DNA of 41,437 nt from Vibrio sp. Isolate34 (lineage in GTDB: Bacteria; Pseudomonadota; Gammaproteobacteria; Enterobacterales; Vibrionaceae). The stretch is taken from contig NZ_JAKEUO010000028.1 of assembly GCF_022397915.1 (NCBI RefSeq), forward strand, positions 1 through 41,437, read 5' to 3'. The notes under the pieces were generated by a model. The model did no database searches and was not told the DNA's origin. It worked only from the letters and a program-made list of their open reading frames with translations. Every line of letters starts with the position of its first letter. Within the stretch, counting starts at the first letter, position 1. The position numbers and the translations under genes were made by a program. Shown piece by piece: positions 15,878 to 24,917 of the stretch.

Positions 15878-15905
15878 AAAAGGCACCACATCTGTGGTGC
15901 CTTTT
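15878..15905. terminator. Bidirectional terminator between slipin remnant and trpA
   Basis: AAAAGGCACCACA at 15878-15890 is inverted at 15893-15905 as TGTGGTGCCTTTT, giving twelve usable pairs and a four-base loop. On the minus strand it ends in T-rich sequence, so it probably terminates the trp operon. Confidence 0.9.
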
Positions 15906-15939
15906 AGAATCTAAAGTCGTGTTTAGCGAATGCTAAAGA

Positions 15940-16746
15940 TTACTTCTGTGTTGCGGCTTTCATTGGCGTTACAAACTCAGCCAATGCTTTAAGCATTGCT
16001 TCTGGTTGTTCAACATTGTTCTCAATGATTTTTACAACCGCTGAGCCAGAGATAGCACCGGCAGCGCCAGCTTGAATCGCTTCTTTTACTTGCTCAGGAG
16101 CAGATATACCAAAACCAAGCAGTGCTGGTGGCGCATCGAACTTGTTCAAACGATCAAGTAGTGCGGTTACTGGCATGTTCGCTTTTGTTTCTGCACCCGT
16201 TACGCCAGCACGAGAAAGTAGGTAAGTGTAGCCACCACCAAGTTCTGATACTGACTGAAGCGTTTCATCGCTCGCCGTCGGTGGAGCAATAAAGATTGGA
16301 TGAACGCCAAATTTCTTCGCTGCTGCAACAAACTCGCTGCTTTCATTGGTTGGTACGTCTGCAATCAGTACTGAGTCGATACCTGCATTCGCACAACGCT
16401 CGTAGAAGTTCTCAATACCACGTGCGTAAACCAAGTTTGCGTACATCAGTAGGCCGATTGGTAGCTCTGGGTATTTCGCGCGGATTTGACCAATTAGATC
16501 AAAACACACATCAGGTGTTACTTTAGAATCTAACGCACGAATGTTCGCACCTTGGATTGTTGGGCCATCAGCCAGTGGATCAGAGAATGGGATACCAAGT
16601 TCAAGCGCATCAGCACCTGCTTCAACCAAAGTTTCCATGATCTTAAGAGACTGTTCAGGGTTAGGATCGCCAACCGTTACGAATGGTACAAATGCACCCT
16701 GATTCTTTTCAGCTAAGCGAGTGAATAGTGATTGATAGCGATCCAT
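15940..16746 (-). CDS. trpA: Tryptophan synthase alpha chain
   Basis: TrpA cleaves indole-3-glycerol phosphate to indole and glyceraldehyde 3-phosphate; indole is channelled to TrpB in the alpha2-beta2 complex. The 268-residue TIM barrel has FVPFVTVGDPNPEQ, catalytic E49 in ADALELGIPFSDP and D60 in PLADGPTIQ, matching the Salmonella numbering exactly. GFGISAPEQVK supplies the phosphate-binding loop. Its ATG overlaps the trpB stop by one base (TAATG), which indicates translational coupling. It is the last gene of the operon. Confidence 0.97.
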   Translation of the reverse strand: MDRYQSLFTRLAEKNQGAFVPFVTVGDPNPEQSLKIMETLVEAGADALELGIPFSDPLADGPTIQGANIRALDSKVTPDVCFDLIGQIRAKYPELPIGLLMYANLVYARGIENFYERCANAGIDSVLIADVPTNESSEFVAAAKKFGVHPIFIAPPTASDETLQSVSELGGGYTYLLSRAGVTGAETKANMPVTALLDRLNKFDAPPALLGFGISAPEQVKEAIQAGAAGAISGSAVVKIIENNVEQPEAMLKALAEFVTPMKAATQK

Positions 16747-17936
16747 TATAATGCTCCTTTCTCTTTAAGGATGTCGTGTACAGAGAAAATGTCTTTGTCA
16801 CCACGGCCAGACAAGTTAACAACTAACAGCTGTTCTTTTTCTGGTTCGTCGTGAGCCATTTTGATTGCATGAGCTAAAGCATGAGATGACTCTAGCGCTG
16901 CGAGGATACCTTCATTACGTGCGATAGATTGGAACGCTTCTAGCGCTTCATCATCGGTTACGTTTTCGTATTCAGCACGGCCAATAGCATTTAGGTGAGC
17001 ATGCTGAGGGCCAACTGATGGGAAATCTAGACCTGCAGATACAGAGTAAGACTCTTCTACTTGGCCGTTCTCATCTTGCATCAATGGTGCTTTCATACCA
17101 AAGAAGATACCCGTTTTACCGTGCTTAAGCGGCGCGCCGTGTTGGTCGGTATCAATACCTTTACCAGCTGGCTCAACACCGATTAGGCGAACCGTTTCTT
17201 CTTCGATGAAATCAGCGAACATGCCGATAGCGTTTGAACCGCCGCCAACACAAGCGATAACGGCATCAGGAAGGCGACCTTCACGAGCTAGAATTTGGTT
17301 TTTCGTTTCTTCGCCAATCATACGCTGGAAATCACGAACGATGGTTGGGAATGGGTGAGGACCCGCAGCCGTACCTAGCAGGTAGTGCGCATCTTCATAA
17401 GTTGCAGACCAGTCACGTAGAGCTTCGTTACACGCATCTTTTAGCGTAGAAGAACCAGAATGAACAGGGATAACCTCTGCGCCCATTAGCTTCATACGGA
17501 ACACGTTCGGGCTTTGACGTTCAACGTCTTTAGCACCCATGTAAACGCGACACTTAAGACCCAATAGAGCACATGCTAGCGCCGTCGCAACACCGTGTTG
17601 ACCAGCGCCTGTTTCAGCTATGATTTCTTGCTTACCCATACGTTTAGCAAGTAGCGCCTGACCCAGTACTTGGTTCGTCTTGTGTGCGCCACCGTGAAGT
17701 AAGTCTTCACGCTTAAGGTACAGTTTGGTTTTTGTACCTTTAGTTAGGTTGCGAGTCAGCGTTAGTGCCGTTGGACGACCCGCGTACTCTTGAAGAAGCG
17801 TCATGAATTCACTGCGGAACTCAGGATCGGCTTGTGCATCGATAAATGCTTGTTCAAGTTGGTCTAGTGCTGGCACTAGGATCTGTGGTACGTATTGACC
17901 ACCGTATTCACCGAAGTAGGCATCGAGTTTAGCCAT
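16746..17936 (-). CDS. trpB: Tryptophan synthase beta chain
   Basis: The PLP enzyme that condenses indole with serine to form tryptophan. It has 396 residues, starting MAKLDAYFGEYGGQYVPQIL. The PLP lysine is K86 in LLHGGAHKTNQVLG, and the phosphate-binding loop CVGGGSNAIGMF and the C-terminal SGRGDKDIF are present. The start is ATG at 17936, with AAGGAA upstream. A 144 bp gap separates it from trpCF, unusually long for this tight operon; the gap carries a nonamer TTTCTAGTT at 18027-18035 and 18041-18049. Confidence 0.97.
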   Translation of the reverse strand: MAKLDAYFGEYGGQYVPQILVPALDQLEQAFIDAQADPEFRSEFMTLLQEYAGRPTALTLTRNLTKGTKTKLYLKREDLLHGGAHKTNQVLGQALLAKRMGKQEIIAETGAGQHGVATALACALLGLKCRVYMGAKDVERQSPNVFRMKLMGAEVIPVHSGSSTLKDACNEALRDWSATYEDAHYLLGTAAGPHPFPTIVRDFQRMIGEETKNQILAREGRLPDAVIACVGGGSNAIGMFADFIEEETVRLIGVEPAGKGIDTDQHGAPLKHGKTGIFFGMKAPLMQDENGQVEESYSVSAGLDFPSVGPQHAHLNAIGRAEYENVTDDEALEAFQSIARNEGILAALESSHALAHAIKMAHDEPEKEQLLVVNLSGRGDKDIFSVHDILKEKGAL

Positions 17937-18080
17937 TATCTTATTCCTTCAATTCTATTGGCGTGTCTTCACACCAAGTCGTTTAGTCTTGTTTGAGCCT
18001 CGCTAAGGCAAAGCTCACAAATATATTTTCTAGTTTCCGCTTTCTAGTTCTAGCTCTGGTTTTTGCTTTTAGAAGCCAGA

Positions 18081-19520
18081 TTAGTAATTACGAATCTCTG
18101 CAAAAGCGCGTTGTAGTTTGTCTGCGTCTTTTTTACCCGGAGCAGATTCAACTCCAGAGTTTAGGTCTAATCCTAAGCAGCCCAACTTAGCGGCTTGATT
18201 AGCATTTTCTGGGTTTAGACCACCCGCCAACATGATTGCGCTTTGGTTGTTGATTAGGCTCCAATCGAACGCTTGACCTGTACCACCTGTTTGAGAACCC
18301 ACTTTAGTATCTAGCAGGTGACGAGTCACGTTGCTTTCCAGTAATTCTGGTAATGCGCTCTCAGCGCCGCAAGCCACACCGTAAGCTTTCCAAATCTCAA
18401 CGTTTTCAGGCAGTGATTGTTTTAGCTCATCGACATACGCTTGAGACTCATCACCGTGCAGTTGAACAGCAAACAAACCGAGCTCAGAAACCGTGTTAGC
18501 AACATCTACCACACTGTGGTTTTGGAACACACCGACGTAGTTCAGCGGTGCACCGCTCATCGTTAAACGAGCCGCTTCGATATCCACATGACGTTTAGAC
18601 GCTTCAACGAAAATCAGACCACCTAATACCGCGCCTGCTTGATACGCTTTGGCAGCATCGTCAGAGTGAGTTAAACCACAAACCTTGTTTTCGCCCAGCG
18701 TAACTTTACGAACGGCCAGTTCAAGGTTCTTTTCAGCCATAAGAGAGCTGCCGATTAGGAAGCCATCTGCAAATGTTGAAAGGTCACGCACTTGTTGGTG
18801 GGTGTAGATGCCAGATTCTGAAATCACGATGGCGTTTGGAGCCAGTTCGCGAATCAGTGGAGCCAGCTCTTTGGTACGATTCAAATCAGTTGAAAGGTCA
18901 CGTAGGTTACGGTTATTAATGCCGATCACCTTAGCGTTTAGAGCCACAGCACGGTGAAGTTCTTCTTCGTTGCTGACTTCAGTAAGCACACCCATGTTGA
19001 ATGAGTGAGCAACCTCAGCAAGTGCTTTGTACTCTTCGTCATCCAATACCGATAGCATCAACAGGATAGCATCAGCTGAATAGTGACGAGCTAGGTAAAC
19101 TTGGTAGGTGTCAACCATGAAGTCTTTACACAGGATTGGCTGCTTAGCAATGCTGCGAACCTTAGGTAAAAACTCAAAGTCACCTTGGAAGTACTTCTCA
19201 TCGGTCAGCACTGAAATCGCGTTAGCGTGATTGTTGTAAACCGATGCAATGTAGTCCAAGTCGAACTCGTCACGGATCAAACCTTTTGACGGAGAGGCTT
19301 TCTTACATTCAGTAATGAAAACCGTCTGTTCGCCGCTCAGTGCATCATAAAAGCTGCGGTCTGTTGCAGTTAACGCCGCTTTAAACTCTTCCAGTGGTTG
19401 AGCTTGCTTACGCGCTTCAACCCATTGGTATTTATCACGAACGATTTTTGCTAATACTTCCGCCATTTCAGCTTCTTTGACTGAAACGTGGGTCGACAGT
19501 TTATCGGTAGTCTGTGTCAT
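18081..19520 (-). CDS. trpCF: Bifunctional indole-3-glycerol phosphate synthase / phosphoribosylanthranilate isomerase
   Basis: A fused enzyme of 479 residues catalysing two consecutive steps between phosphoribosylanthranilate and indole-3-glycerol phosphate. The N-terminal IGPS barrel covers about residues 10-255 (FITECKKASPSKGLIRDEFD, QPILCKDFMVDTYQVYLARH, VIGINNRNLRDLSTD, VISESGIYTHQQV). The PRAI barrel covers 256-479 (KVCGLTHSDDA, FVEASKRHVD, LHGDESQAYVDEL, IMLAGGLNPENANQA, GLDLNSGVE). ATG at 19520 is preferred over one at 19574, which would overlap trpD. The ribosome site is weak, consistent with coupling to trpD, which ends 25 bases before. The fusion order is the same as in E. coli. 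Confidence 0.97.
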   Translation of the reverse strand: MTQTTDKLSTHVSVKEAEMAEVLAKIVRDKYQWVEARKQAQPLEEFKAALTATDRSFYDALSGEQTVFITECKKASPSKGLIRDEFDLDYIASVYNNHANAISVLTDEKYFQGDFEFLPKVRSIAKQPILCKDFMVDTYQVYLARHYSADAILLMLSVLDDEEYKALAEVAHSFNMGVLTEVSNEEELHRAVALNAKVIGINNRNLRDLSTDLNRTKELAPLIRELAPNAIVISESGIYTHQQVRDLSTFADGFLIGSSLMAEKNLELAVRKVTLGENKVCGLTHSDDAAKAYQAGAVLGGLIFVEASKRHVDIEAARLTMSGAPLNYVGVFQNHSVVDVANTVSELGLFAVQLHGDESQAYVDELKQSLPENVEIWKAYGVACGAESALPELLESNVTRHLLDTKVGSQTGGTGQAFDWSLINNQSAIMLAGGLNPENANQAAKLGCLGLDLNSGVESAPGKKDADKLQRAFAEIRNY

Positions 19521-19545
19521 GTTCTTTGTCTCAATTCGTCGTTCG

Positions 19546-20541
19546 TTAGGCGTGCGCAGCAAGCTTTTGTACAAGCTCGTATGCTTTGCCAGAGTTCATC
19601 GCATCAATGGCTTGTTGTGCGTTGGCTTTTAGGTCTTCGTGACCAAATAGACGCATCAATAAAGCAACGTTCACAGCCACTGCACCAACTTGTGCCTCAG
19701 TGCCTTTACCCGTCAGGATATTGGTTGTGATGGCTTTGTTTTCTTCTGGCTCGCCGCCCTTGATAGCTTCAAGCGGGTGAGTGTTCAAACCAAAGTCTGC
19801 CGGTGTCACTGTGTATTCGTGAATCGCACCATCTTTGATTTCTGCAACCATGGTTTCACCGTGAATTGCGACTTCATCAAGGCCGCTACCGTGAACAACC
19901 GCCGCGCGCTTCATGCCCATTTGCAGCATGGTTTCCGCGATAGGGCGTACAAGCTCTTTGCTGTAAACACCCATTAGCTCGATGTTAGGGCGAGCAGGGT
20001 TAATCAGTGGGCCAAGGATGTTGAAGATAGTACGTGTTTTCATTGTTTGGCGAACAGGCATCGCGTGACGCACGCCACCGTGGTATTGCGGAGCAAATAG
20101 GAATGCTACGCCAAGCTCATCGACAGCTGTACGTGTATCTTCCGCGGTCATCGCTAGGTTAATACCAAATGAATCCAGTAGGTCAGAAGAGCCTGATTTG
20201 CTCGATACACTGCGGTTACCGTGCTTCGCGACTTTTAAGCCACAAGCGGCAGCAACGAATGCTGAAGTCGTCGAAATATTAATGGTGTTGTGACCGTCGC
20301 CGCCTGTACCTACGATATCTGCAAAATCGTAATCTGGGCGTGGGAACGGGTTTGCATTAGCAAGCAGTGCTTTCGCCGCACCGGCGATTTCTTCTGGCGT
20401 CTCGCCTTTGATTTTCAGTGCAGTCAGTGCAGAAGCCATCAGGATTGGGTCTAGTTCACCCTTGATGATAACGTCGAATAACTGTTGGCTTTCTTCTTGA
20501 GTAAGAGACTGCTGTTCGTAAAGTTTATTAATCTGTTCCAT
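19546..20541 (-). CDS. trpD: Anthranilate phosphoribosyltransferase
   Basis: Adds the phosphoribosyl group of PRPP to anthranilate, the second committed step. The 331-residue protein is a stand-alone TrpD, not fused to TrpG as in E. coli. The PRPP loop GTGGDGHNTINISTTSAF, KHGNRSVSSKSGSSDLL and the INPARPNIELMGVYS segment are all present. A helical N-terminal domain begins MEQINKLYEQQSLTQEE. GGACGAA lies just before ATG. The gene follows trpG by nine bases. Confidence 0.97.
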   Translation of the reverse strand: MEQINKLYEQQSLTQEESQQLFDVIIKGELDPILMASALTALKIKGETPEEIAGAAKALLANANPFPRPDYDFADIVGTGGDGHNTINISTTSAFVAAACGLKVAKHGNRSVSSKSGSSDLLDSFGINLAMTAEDTRTAVDELGVAFLFAPQYHGGVRHAMPVRQTMKTRTIFNILGPLINPARPNIELMGVYSKELVRPIAETMLQMGMKRAAVVHGSGLDEVAIHGETMVAEIKDGAIHEYTVTPADFGLNTHPLEAIKGGEPEENKAITTNILTGKGTEAQVGAVAVNVALLMRLFGHEDLKANAQQAIDAMNSGKAYELVQKLAAHA

Positions 20542-20550
20542 GATTTCGTC

Positions 20551-21177
20551 CTAGTTAGTCTTTTTATCAAGAGCGGCTTTCTTCTCAAGGCAGAGAGGCT
20601 TCTCTAGAGCCCATTCGATCGCGTTCGCTAGAAGCGTTGCACCGTAGGTCGTCATAATTGATTCAGGGTGGAATTGGAATCCACACACCTTGTCTTGTTC
20701 TTGAACCACAGACATGACCAGACCATCGACTTCAGCTGTTACCGTTAGGCTATCAGATACATGCGTAGCAACCAGAGAGTGGTAGCGAGCAATAGCCAGT
20801 GGAGAAGGTAAGCCTTGGTAAGTCGCATGATTTTGGTGTTCCATCATCGACACCTTACCATGAATGATTTCGCCTGCGCCTGCAACGGTACCGCCATAAG
20901 CTTCAACGATCGCTTGGTGGCCTAAACAAATACCAATCATTGGCACTTTGCCTTTTAGCAACTGAATCAGCTCAGGCATACAGCCCGCGTCAGCCGGAGC
21001 GCCAGGGCCCGGTGAAAGTAGGGCAACAGGGTTGTCTAATTCGTTAATCGCCGCTTCAACGACCTTTGCAGAGATGTTGTTACGGTAAATTTTTACGTTG
21101 TGACCCAATGAACGAAACTGGTCTACAAGGTTGTAAGTGAACGAGTCGAAGTTATCGATGAATACAATATCAGCCAT
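20551..21177 (-). CDS. trpG: Anthranilate synthase glutamine amidotransferase component
   Basis: The class I glutamine amidotransferase subunit, 208 residues, that supplies ammonia to TrpE. The triad is visible: Cys84 in MIGICLGHQAI, His170 and Glu172 in GFQFHPESI. The oxyanion strand LLSPGPGAPADAGCMPEL is also typical. The last ~15 residues (KPLCLEKKAALDKKTN) form a short basic tail. It starts two bases after the trpE stop codon, so the two subunits are made together. A role in p-aminobenzoate synthesis (PabA) is unlikely given the operon. Confidence 0.96.
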   Translation of the reverse strand: MADIVFIDNFDSFTYNLVDQFRSLGHNVKIYRNNISAKVVEAAINELDNPVALLSPGPGAPADAGCMPELIQLLKGKVPMIGICLGHQAIVEAYGGTVAGAGEIIHGKVSMMEHQNHATYQGLPSPLAIARYHSLVATHVSDSLTVTAEVDGLVMSVVQEQDKVCGFQFHPESIMTTYGATLLANAIEWALEKPLCLEKKAALDKKTN

Positions 21178-21179
21178 GA

Positions 21180-22787
21180 TTACAACTCCTTCTTATTTGA
21201 GATGTTCAGATTTGCTGCAGAGTTTTTAGTATGTGCAGCTTGAATCGCTGAGATGACCGCTTGTGCTTTGCCGCGAGTCTCATCTGCTTCTGCTTGTGGG
21301 TCTGAATCGAATACCACGCCCGCGCCAGCTTGTACTTGTGCTACACCATCTTCAACGTAAGCAGAGCGAATCACGATACAAGTATCTAACGTGCCTTTTC
21401 CTGTTAGGTAACCTACCGCACCGCCATAGCTACCACGACGCGTTTTTTCTACGTCACGGATAAGCTGCATTGCACGGATTTTAGGAGCGCCTGTTAGCGT
21501 CCCCATGTTCATACAAGCTTGGTAAGCGTGTAGGGCATCTAAGTCTTCACGTAGTTGACCAACAACACGAGAAACCAAGTGCATCACATGGCTGTAGCGG
21601 TCTACTTTTAGCAGGTCTGCTACGTGGCGAGTGCCAGCTTCAGCGATACGTGCCACATCGTTACGTGCTAGGTCGACCAGCATCATGTGTTCCGCGTTTT
21701 CTTTCTTGTCGGTGCGCAGTTCAAGCTCGATACGGCTGTCTAGGTCGAAATCGATTTGACCGTCAGGACGCTTACCGCGACGACGAGTGCCGGCAATTGG
21801 GTAGATCTCAATTTGGTTGGTTTCGGTTTCGTATTTCAGCGCGCTTTCGGGAGAAGCACCGAACAGAGTAAACAGCTCATCTTGCATGTAGAACATGTAA
21901 GGGCTTGGGTTGCTTTGCTTAAGTTCTTTGTAGGCTGCCAGTGGGGCAGGGCAAGGAAGCGTGAAGCGGCGTGAAGGTACCACTTGGAACACATCACCTT
22001 TTACTACGTACTCTTTTAGGTCACGAACCGTTTGGCAGAAGTCTTCATCAGAAACACTTGGTACAGCGTCAACGTTGTCTAGTGGCGTAACTTCTGTGAT
22101 GGCTTTCAGCGACTGACATTGTGTTTGAATGTCGGTTAGGCGCTCAGTTAGCTGTGCTTTGACACTTTCATCTTGAGCAAACAAGCTTGCGTGTAGCAGA
22201 CCTTCATTCTCTTGGTGATCGAAACGCAACAGGGTTTCAGCCACGTAGAATACAAAGTCAGGGCAGTTGTTGGTTGCTTCAGCATCGCCTAGTGGTTCGA
22301 AGTTCGCCACGATGTCGTAAGCGAATAAACCAGCCATGAATAACGCGTGCTTATTATCAGCGTCTTGCTCAAAGCTGTGCTGAACCAAACGCAGTGCATC
22401 GAAAGAAGAAGCTTCTCTTAAGCGTGAGTCTTCGTCTAATTCGTTGCTCGGCTCAACAAAAGTCAGCGTTAGTAAGTTATCCGTCAAATCAGATTTAATT
22501 TCAGATTTAACGTTTTGAGTTAGGTGTTCGATAAGCGCTTGACCGTTTTGAGTCAACGCTTGAAAGGTTACTTCATGTCCGCGGCATACAATACGAACAG
22601 CAGAGTCGATAAGGAGTAGGCTTGTCAGGTTCTGTTTAGATTCAATCTCAGCAGATTCCAACAGCAAACTGTCTGTTTTGTTCTCACACAAGGTATGAAA
22701 AACACTGGTTGGATCTTGCGAGTAAGGAACTGAAGAATTGATGACCTTAATGGTTCCCAGCTTTTTGATTTCAATGGCCTTGTTCAC
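21180..22787 (-). CDS. trpE: Anthranilate synthase component I
   Basis: Converts chorismate to anthranilate with ammonia from TrpG; it is the feedback-regulated entry enzyme. The 535-residue product has the Trp-binding element LLLESAEIES (about 41-50) and NPSPYMFYM, and the chorismate-binding core with GASPESALKYE, PIAGTRRRGK, DLARNDVARI, GTLTGAPKIRAM and RRGSYGGAVGYL. The start is GTG at 22787: AAAGGAGG lies four bases before it and the following NKAIEIKKLGTIKV matches the family start. An ATG at 22850 would add 21 unlikely residues. Transcription is controlled by the TrpR operator and the attenuator upstream. Confidence 0.96.
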   Translation of the reverse strand: MNKAIEIKKLGTIKVINSSVPYSQDPTSVFHTLCENKTDSLLLESAEIESKQNLTSLLLIDSAVRIVCRGHEVTFQALTQNGQALIEHLTQNVKSEIKSDLTDNLLTLTFVEPSNELDEDSRLREASSFDALRLVQHSFEQDADNKHALFMAGLFAYDIVANFEPLGDAEATNNCPDFVFYVAETLLRFDHQENEGLLHASLFAQDESVKAQLTERLTDIQTQCQSLKAITEVTPLDNVDAVPSVSDEDFCQTVRDLKEYVVKGDVFQVVPSRRFTLPCPAPLAAYKELKQSNPSPYMFYMQDELFTLFGASPESALKYETETNQIEIYPIAGTRRRGKRPDGQIDFDLDSRIELELRTDKKENAEHMMLVDLARNDVARIAEAGTRHVADLLKVDRYSHVMHLVSRVVGQLREDLDALHAYQACMNMGTLTGAPKIRAMQLIRDVEKTRRGSYGGAVGYLTGKGTLDTCIVIRSAYVEDGVAQVQAGAGVVFDSDPQAEADETRGKAQAVISAIQAAHTKNSAANLNISNKKEL

Positions 22788-22913
22788 AAGACCTCCTTTA
22801 TGATTCTTTAAATTTCCTGCCGTACATAGTCGCATAAAGATACCTTTCACCCAATCTAGAATATGGTCAATTCGATGATTTGTTAGTCAGTTGAATGTGA
22901 GATGTTCGACAAA

Positions 22914-22941
22914 TTAAAAAGCCCGCTATTAAAGCGGGCTT
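22914..22941 (-). terminator. trp attenuator (leader terminator)
   Basis: On the minus strand AAGCCCGCT (22941-22933) pairs with AGCGGGCTT (22927-22919) across a five-base loop and is followed by a T run. It lies about 33 bases after the leader-peptide stop. The leader segment GTGGGCT, overlapping the last Trp codons, is complementary to AGCCCGC of this stem (one G-U), so an alternative structure is possible. Confidence 0.9.
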
Positions 22942-22973
22942 AGTGATAACTTTTTTATAAACAAACTGTTTAA

Positions 22974-23099
22974 TTAGAAGTACACGTTAGCCCACCAAGA
23001 ACTTGTCCAAGTGCGCCACCAATTAAGCTCTGAACTTGCTTCTACTGAAGAAAGTTCTAAAACTTTATCTTTATGGTTTTGGTTAAATTCTTGTAACAT
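22974..23099 (-). CDS. trpL: trp operon leader peptide
   Basis: A 41-residue leader peptide beginning MLQEFNQNHKDKVLELSS and ending with a Trp-rich segment NWWRTWTSSWWANVYF: five Trp codons, arranged W-W, W, W-W, at residues 27, 28, 31, 35 and 36. Ribosome stalling at these codons when tryptophanyl-tRNA is scarce would let the operon read through the attenuator. It is much longer than the 14-residue E. coli TrpL, as is usual in vibrios. It begins about 40 bases downstream of the operator. Confidence 0.93.
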   Translation of the reverse strand: MLQEFNQNHKDKVLELSSVEASSELNWWRTWTSSWWANVYF

Positions 23100-23135
23100 G
23101 GTGAACCTATCAAATGTGATACTTCGTATTTGCGT

Positions 23136-23167
23136 ACTAGTTAACTAGTTTTCTGCTTGCGGGTCAA
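23136..23167 (-). promoter_or_regulatory. trp promoter with embedded TrpR operator
   Basis: The perfect palindrome ACTAGTTAACTAGT occupies 23136-23149 and is followed (minus strand) by ACGCAAA, the same core as the E. coli trp operator. On the minus strand TTGACC at 23167-23162 is a -35, and TTAACT inside the operator (23144-23139) is the -10, with a 17-base spacer. This is the same arrangement as the E. coli trp promoter, so TrpR repression is a secure inference. Confidence 0.92.
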
Positions 23168-23219
23168 GTGTGTTGACACAAATATAACGATAAAAATTGA
23201 AAACAATGAAAAAGAATAT

Positions 23220-24074
23220 ATGAGAATTGATCTACATAGTCATACAACAGCCTCAGATGGCCGACTTACTCCACCTGAGCTAATTGACCGAGCGCTAAGC
23301 TTTAACATCGAAGCGTTAGCGATTACAGATCATGATACGACTGATGGGCTTGCTGAAGCACGAAGCTATATTGCTGATAACAACCTTCCGATTCAGTTGA
23401 TCAACGGCATTGAGATTTCGACTGTTTGGCAAAACAAAGATATCCATATTGTTGGGTTAAACGTTGATCCTGAGTCGCCTGAATTGAAAGCATTGATTGA
23501 ACAACAGAAGCAACACCGTATCGGGCGTGCCGAGCTCATTGCTCAGCGTCTTGAGAAAGCGACCCGAGAAGGGGTGTTGGACGAAGTGAAGTTAATTGCT
23601 GGTGATGCGCCTATCACTCGTGCTCACTTTGCTAAGTGGTTAGTTGACAATGGCTACGCGAAAACCATGCAGCAGGTGTTTAAAAAGTTTCTGACTCGCA
23701 ATAACCCAGGTTACGTTCCGCCAACGTGGTGTTCAATGAGTGATGCTGTCACGGCAATTCATGCTGCTGGTGGACAAGCAGTCTTGGCTCACCCTGGTCG
23801 ATATGGCTTTACAGCGAAGTGGGTTAAGCGCCTGTTAGCGGCATTTGTTGAAGCAAAAGGGGATGCGATGGAAGTCGCTCAACCTCAGCAAGCGCAACAA
23901 GAAAGACGCACACTTGCGGATTATGCTATACAATACAAACTATTAGCCTCCCAAGGCAGCGATTTCCATTACCCATCTCCGTGGATGGAACTTGGACGTA
24001 ATCTCTGGCTACCTTCTGGGGTAGAAGAAGTATGGAAAGATTGGGAGTTTCAAACGGTTTCACCATCTGAATAG
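23220..24074 (+). CDS. rnm: PHP-domain 5'-nucleotidase/exoribonuclease (RNase AM, TrpH/YciV)
   Basis: A PHP phosphoesterase of 284 residues. Metal-binding motifs are visible: DLHSHTTASDG, ITDHDTTDG, NGIEIST, LAHPGRYG and QGSDFHYPS. E. coli RNase AM (formerly YciV/TrpH) acts on 3',5'-nucleoside bisphosphates and as a 5'-3' exoribonuclease maturing rRNA 5' ends; the same role is inferred here. ATG at 23220 (MRIDLHSH) is preferred because the PHP fold begins there; an upstream start at 23157 would run into the trp promoter. It is divergent from trp and followed by yciO, the usual order. Confidence 0.93.
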   Translation: MRIDLHSHTTASDGRLTPPELIDRALSFNIEALAITDHDTTDGLAEARSYIADNNLPIQLINGIEISTVWQNKDIHIVGLNVDPESPELKALIEQQKQHRIGRAELIAQRLEKATREGVLDEVKLIAGDAPITRAHFAKWLVDNGYAKTMQQVFKKFLTRNNPGYVPPTWCSMSDAVTAIHAAGGQAVLAHPGRYGFTAKWVKRLLAAFVEAKGDAMEVAQPQQAQQERRTLADYAIQYKLLASQGSDFHYPSPWMELGRNLWLPSGVEEVWKDWEFQTVSPSE

Positions 24075-24136
24075 TCTTTAGGTGATCCAGCTCCTTCTGA
24101 TGATAGAGTCGAGAGATTCGATAACGAGGATCAACA

Positions 24137-24757
24137 ATGAGCCAGTTTTTTTATGTACACCCAGATAACCCACAAGCACGTTTAATCAGCCAAGCGGTTG
24201 CGATTATCCGCAATGGCGGTGTTGTGGTTTATCCAACTGATTCCGGTTATGCACTGGGTTGTCAGCTTGAGAACAAACAAGCACTTGAACGTATTTGTAA
24301 AATTCGCCGTATCGACGATAAACATAACTTCACTCTGTTATGCCGTGACCTGTCTGAACTGTCACTGTATGCACGCGTGGATAACGTTGCATTCCGTCTG
24401 CTTAAGGCGCATACGCCGGGTGCTTACACGTTTATTTTCAAAGCAACCAAAGAAGTGCCAAAGCGTTTAATGAACGCGAAACGTAAAACCATTGGTATTC
24501 GTGTACCAGACAACAAGATCGCGCTAGACCTATTGGAAGCGATGGGCGAGCCGTTGATGTCGACGTCATTGATTCTGCCGGGTAACGAGACAACCGAATC
24601 GGATCCTGAAGAAATTCGTGACAGCCTTGAGCACGCCGTTGATGTTATCTTGAATGGTGGTTATTTGGGCGAGCAACCAACAACCGTTATTGACTTCAGT
24701 GACGATGACGCTGTGATTCTACGTCGTGGTGCTGGTGATCCTGCGCCGTTTGAATAA
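24137..24757 (+). CDS. yciO: Sua5/YciO/YrdC family protein YciO
   Basis: A 206-residue YrdC-fold protein. It shows the family pattern: IRNGGVVVYPTDSGYALGCQ, KIRRIDDKHNFTLLCRD, GAYTFIFKATKEVPKR and RKTIGIRVPDN. The YciO branch resembles the tRNA threonylcarbamoyladenosine enzyme TsaC but its own function is not established. It lies 62 bases after rnm with AACGAGGA before the ATG, and probably shares its transcript. Confidence 0.94.
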   Translation: MSQFFYVHPDNPQARLISQAVAIIRNGGVVVYPTDSGYALGCQLENKQALERICKIRRIDDKHNFTLLCRDLSELSLYARVDNVAFRLLKAHTPGAYTFIFKATKEVPKRLMNAKRKTIGIRVPDNKIALDLLEAMGEPLMSTSLILPGNETTESDPEEIRDSLEHAVDVILNGGYLGEQPTTVIDFSDDDAVILRRGAGDPAPFE

Positions 24758-24917
24758 TCGCTTTACTGATTAACAGTCTGTAACGATACAACGAACCTGC
24801 TATAGCAAATAACAAGTGCTTTTTAGCGGGTTCTTTGCGATAATACGCGACCGCGATTTGGTCGCGAAAAAATTCATTCGACGTCTGTGAAGACGACAAT
24901 TAGGTAGAAAAGAGTAA

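Noticed and set aside
24846..24866. Hairpin CGCGACC / GGTCGCG upstream of rluB as a terminator
   Set aside because: It has no T run on the plus strand and lies in the leader of an apparently expressed gene; it is more likely a leader structure.
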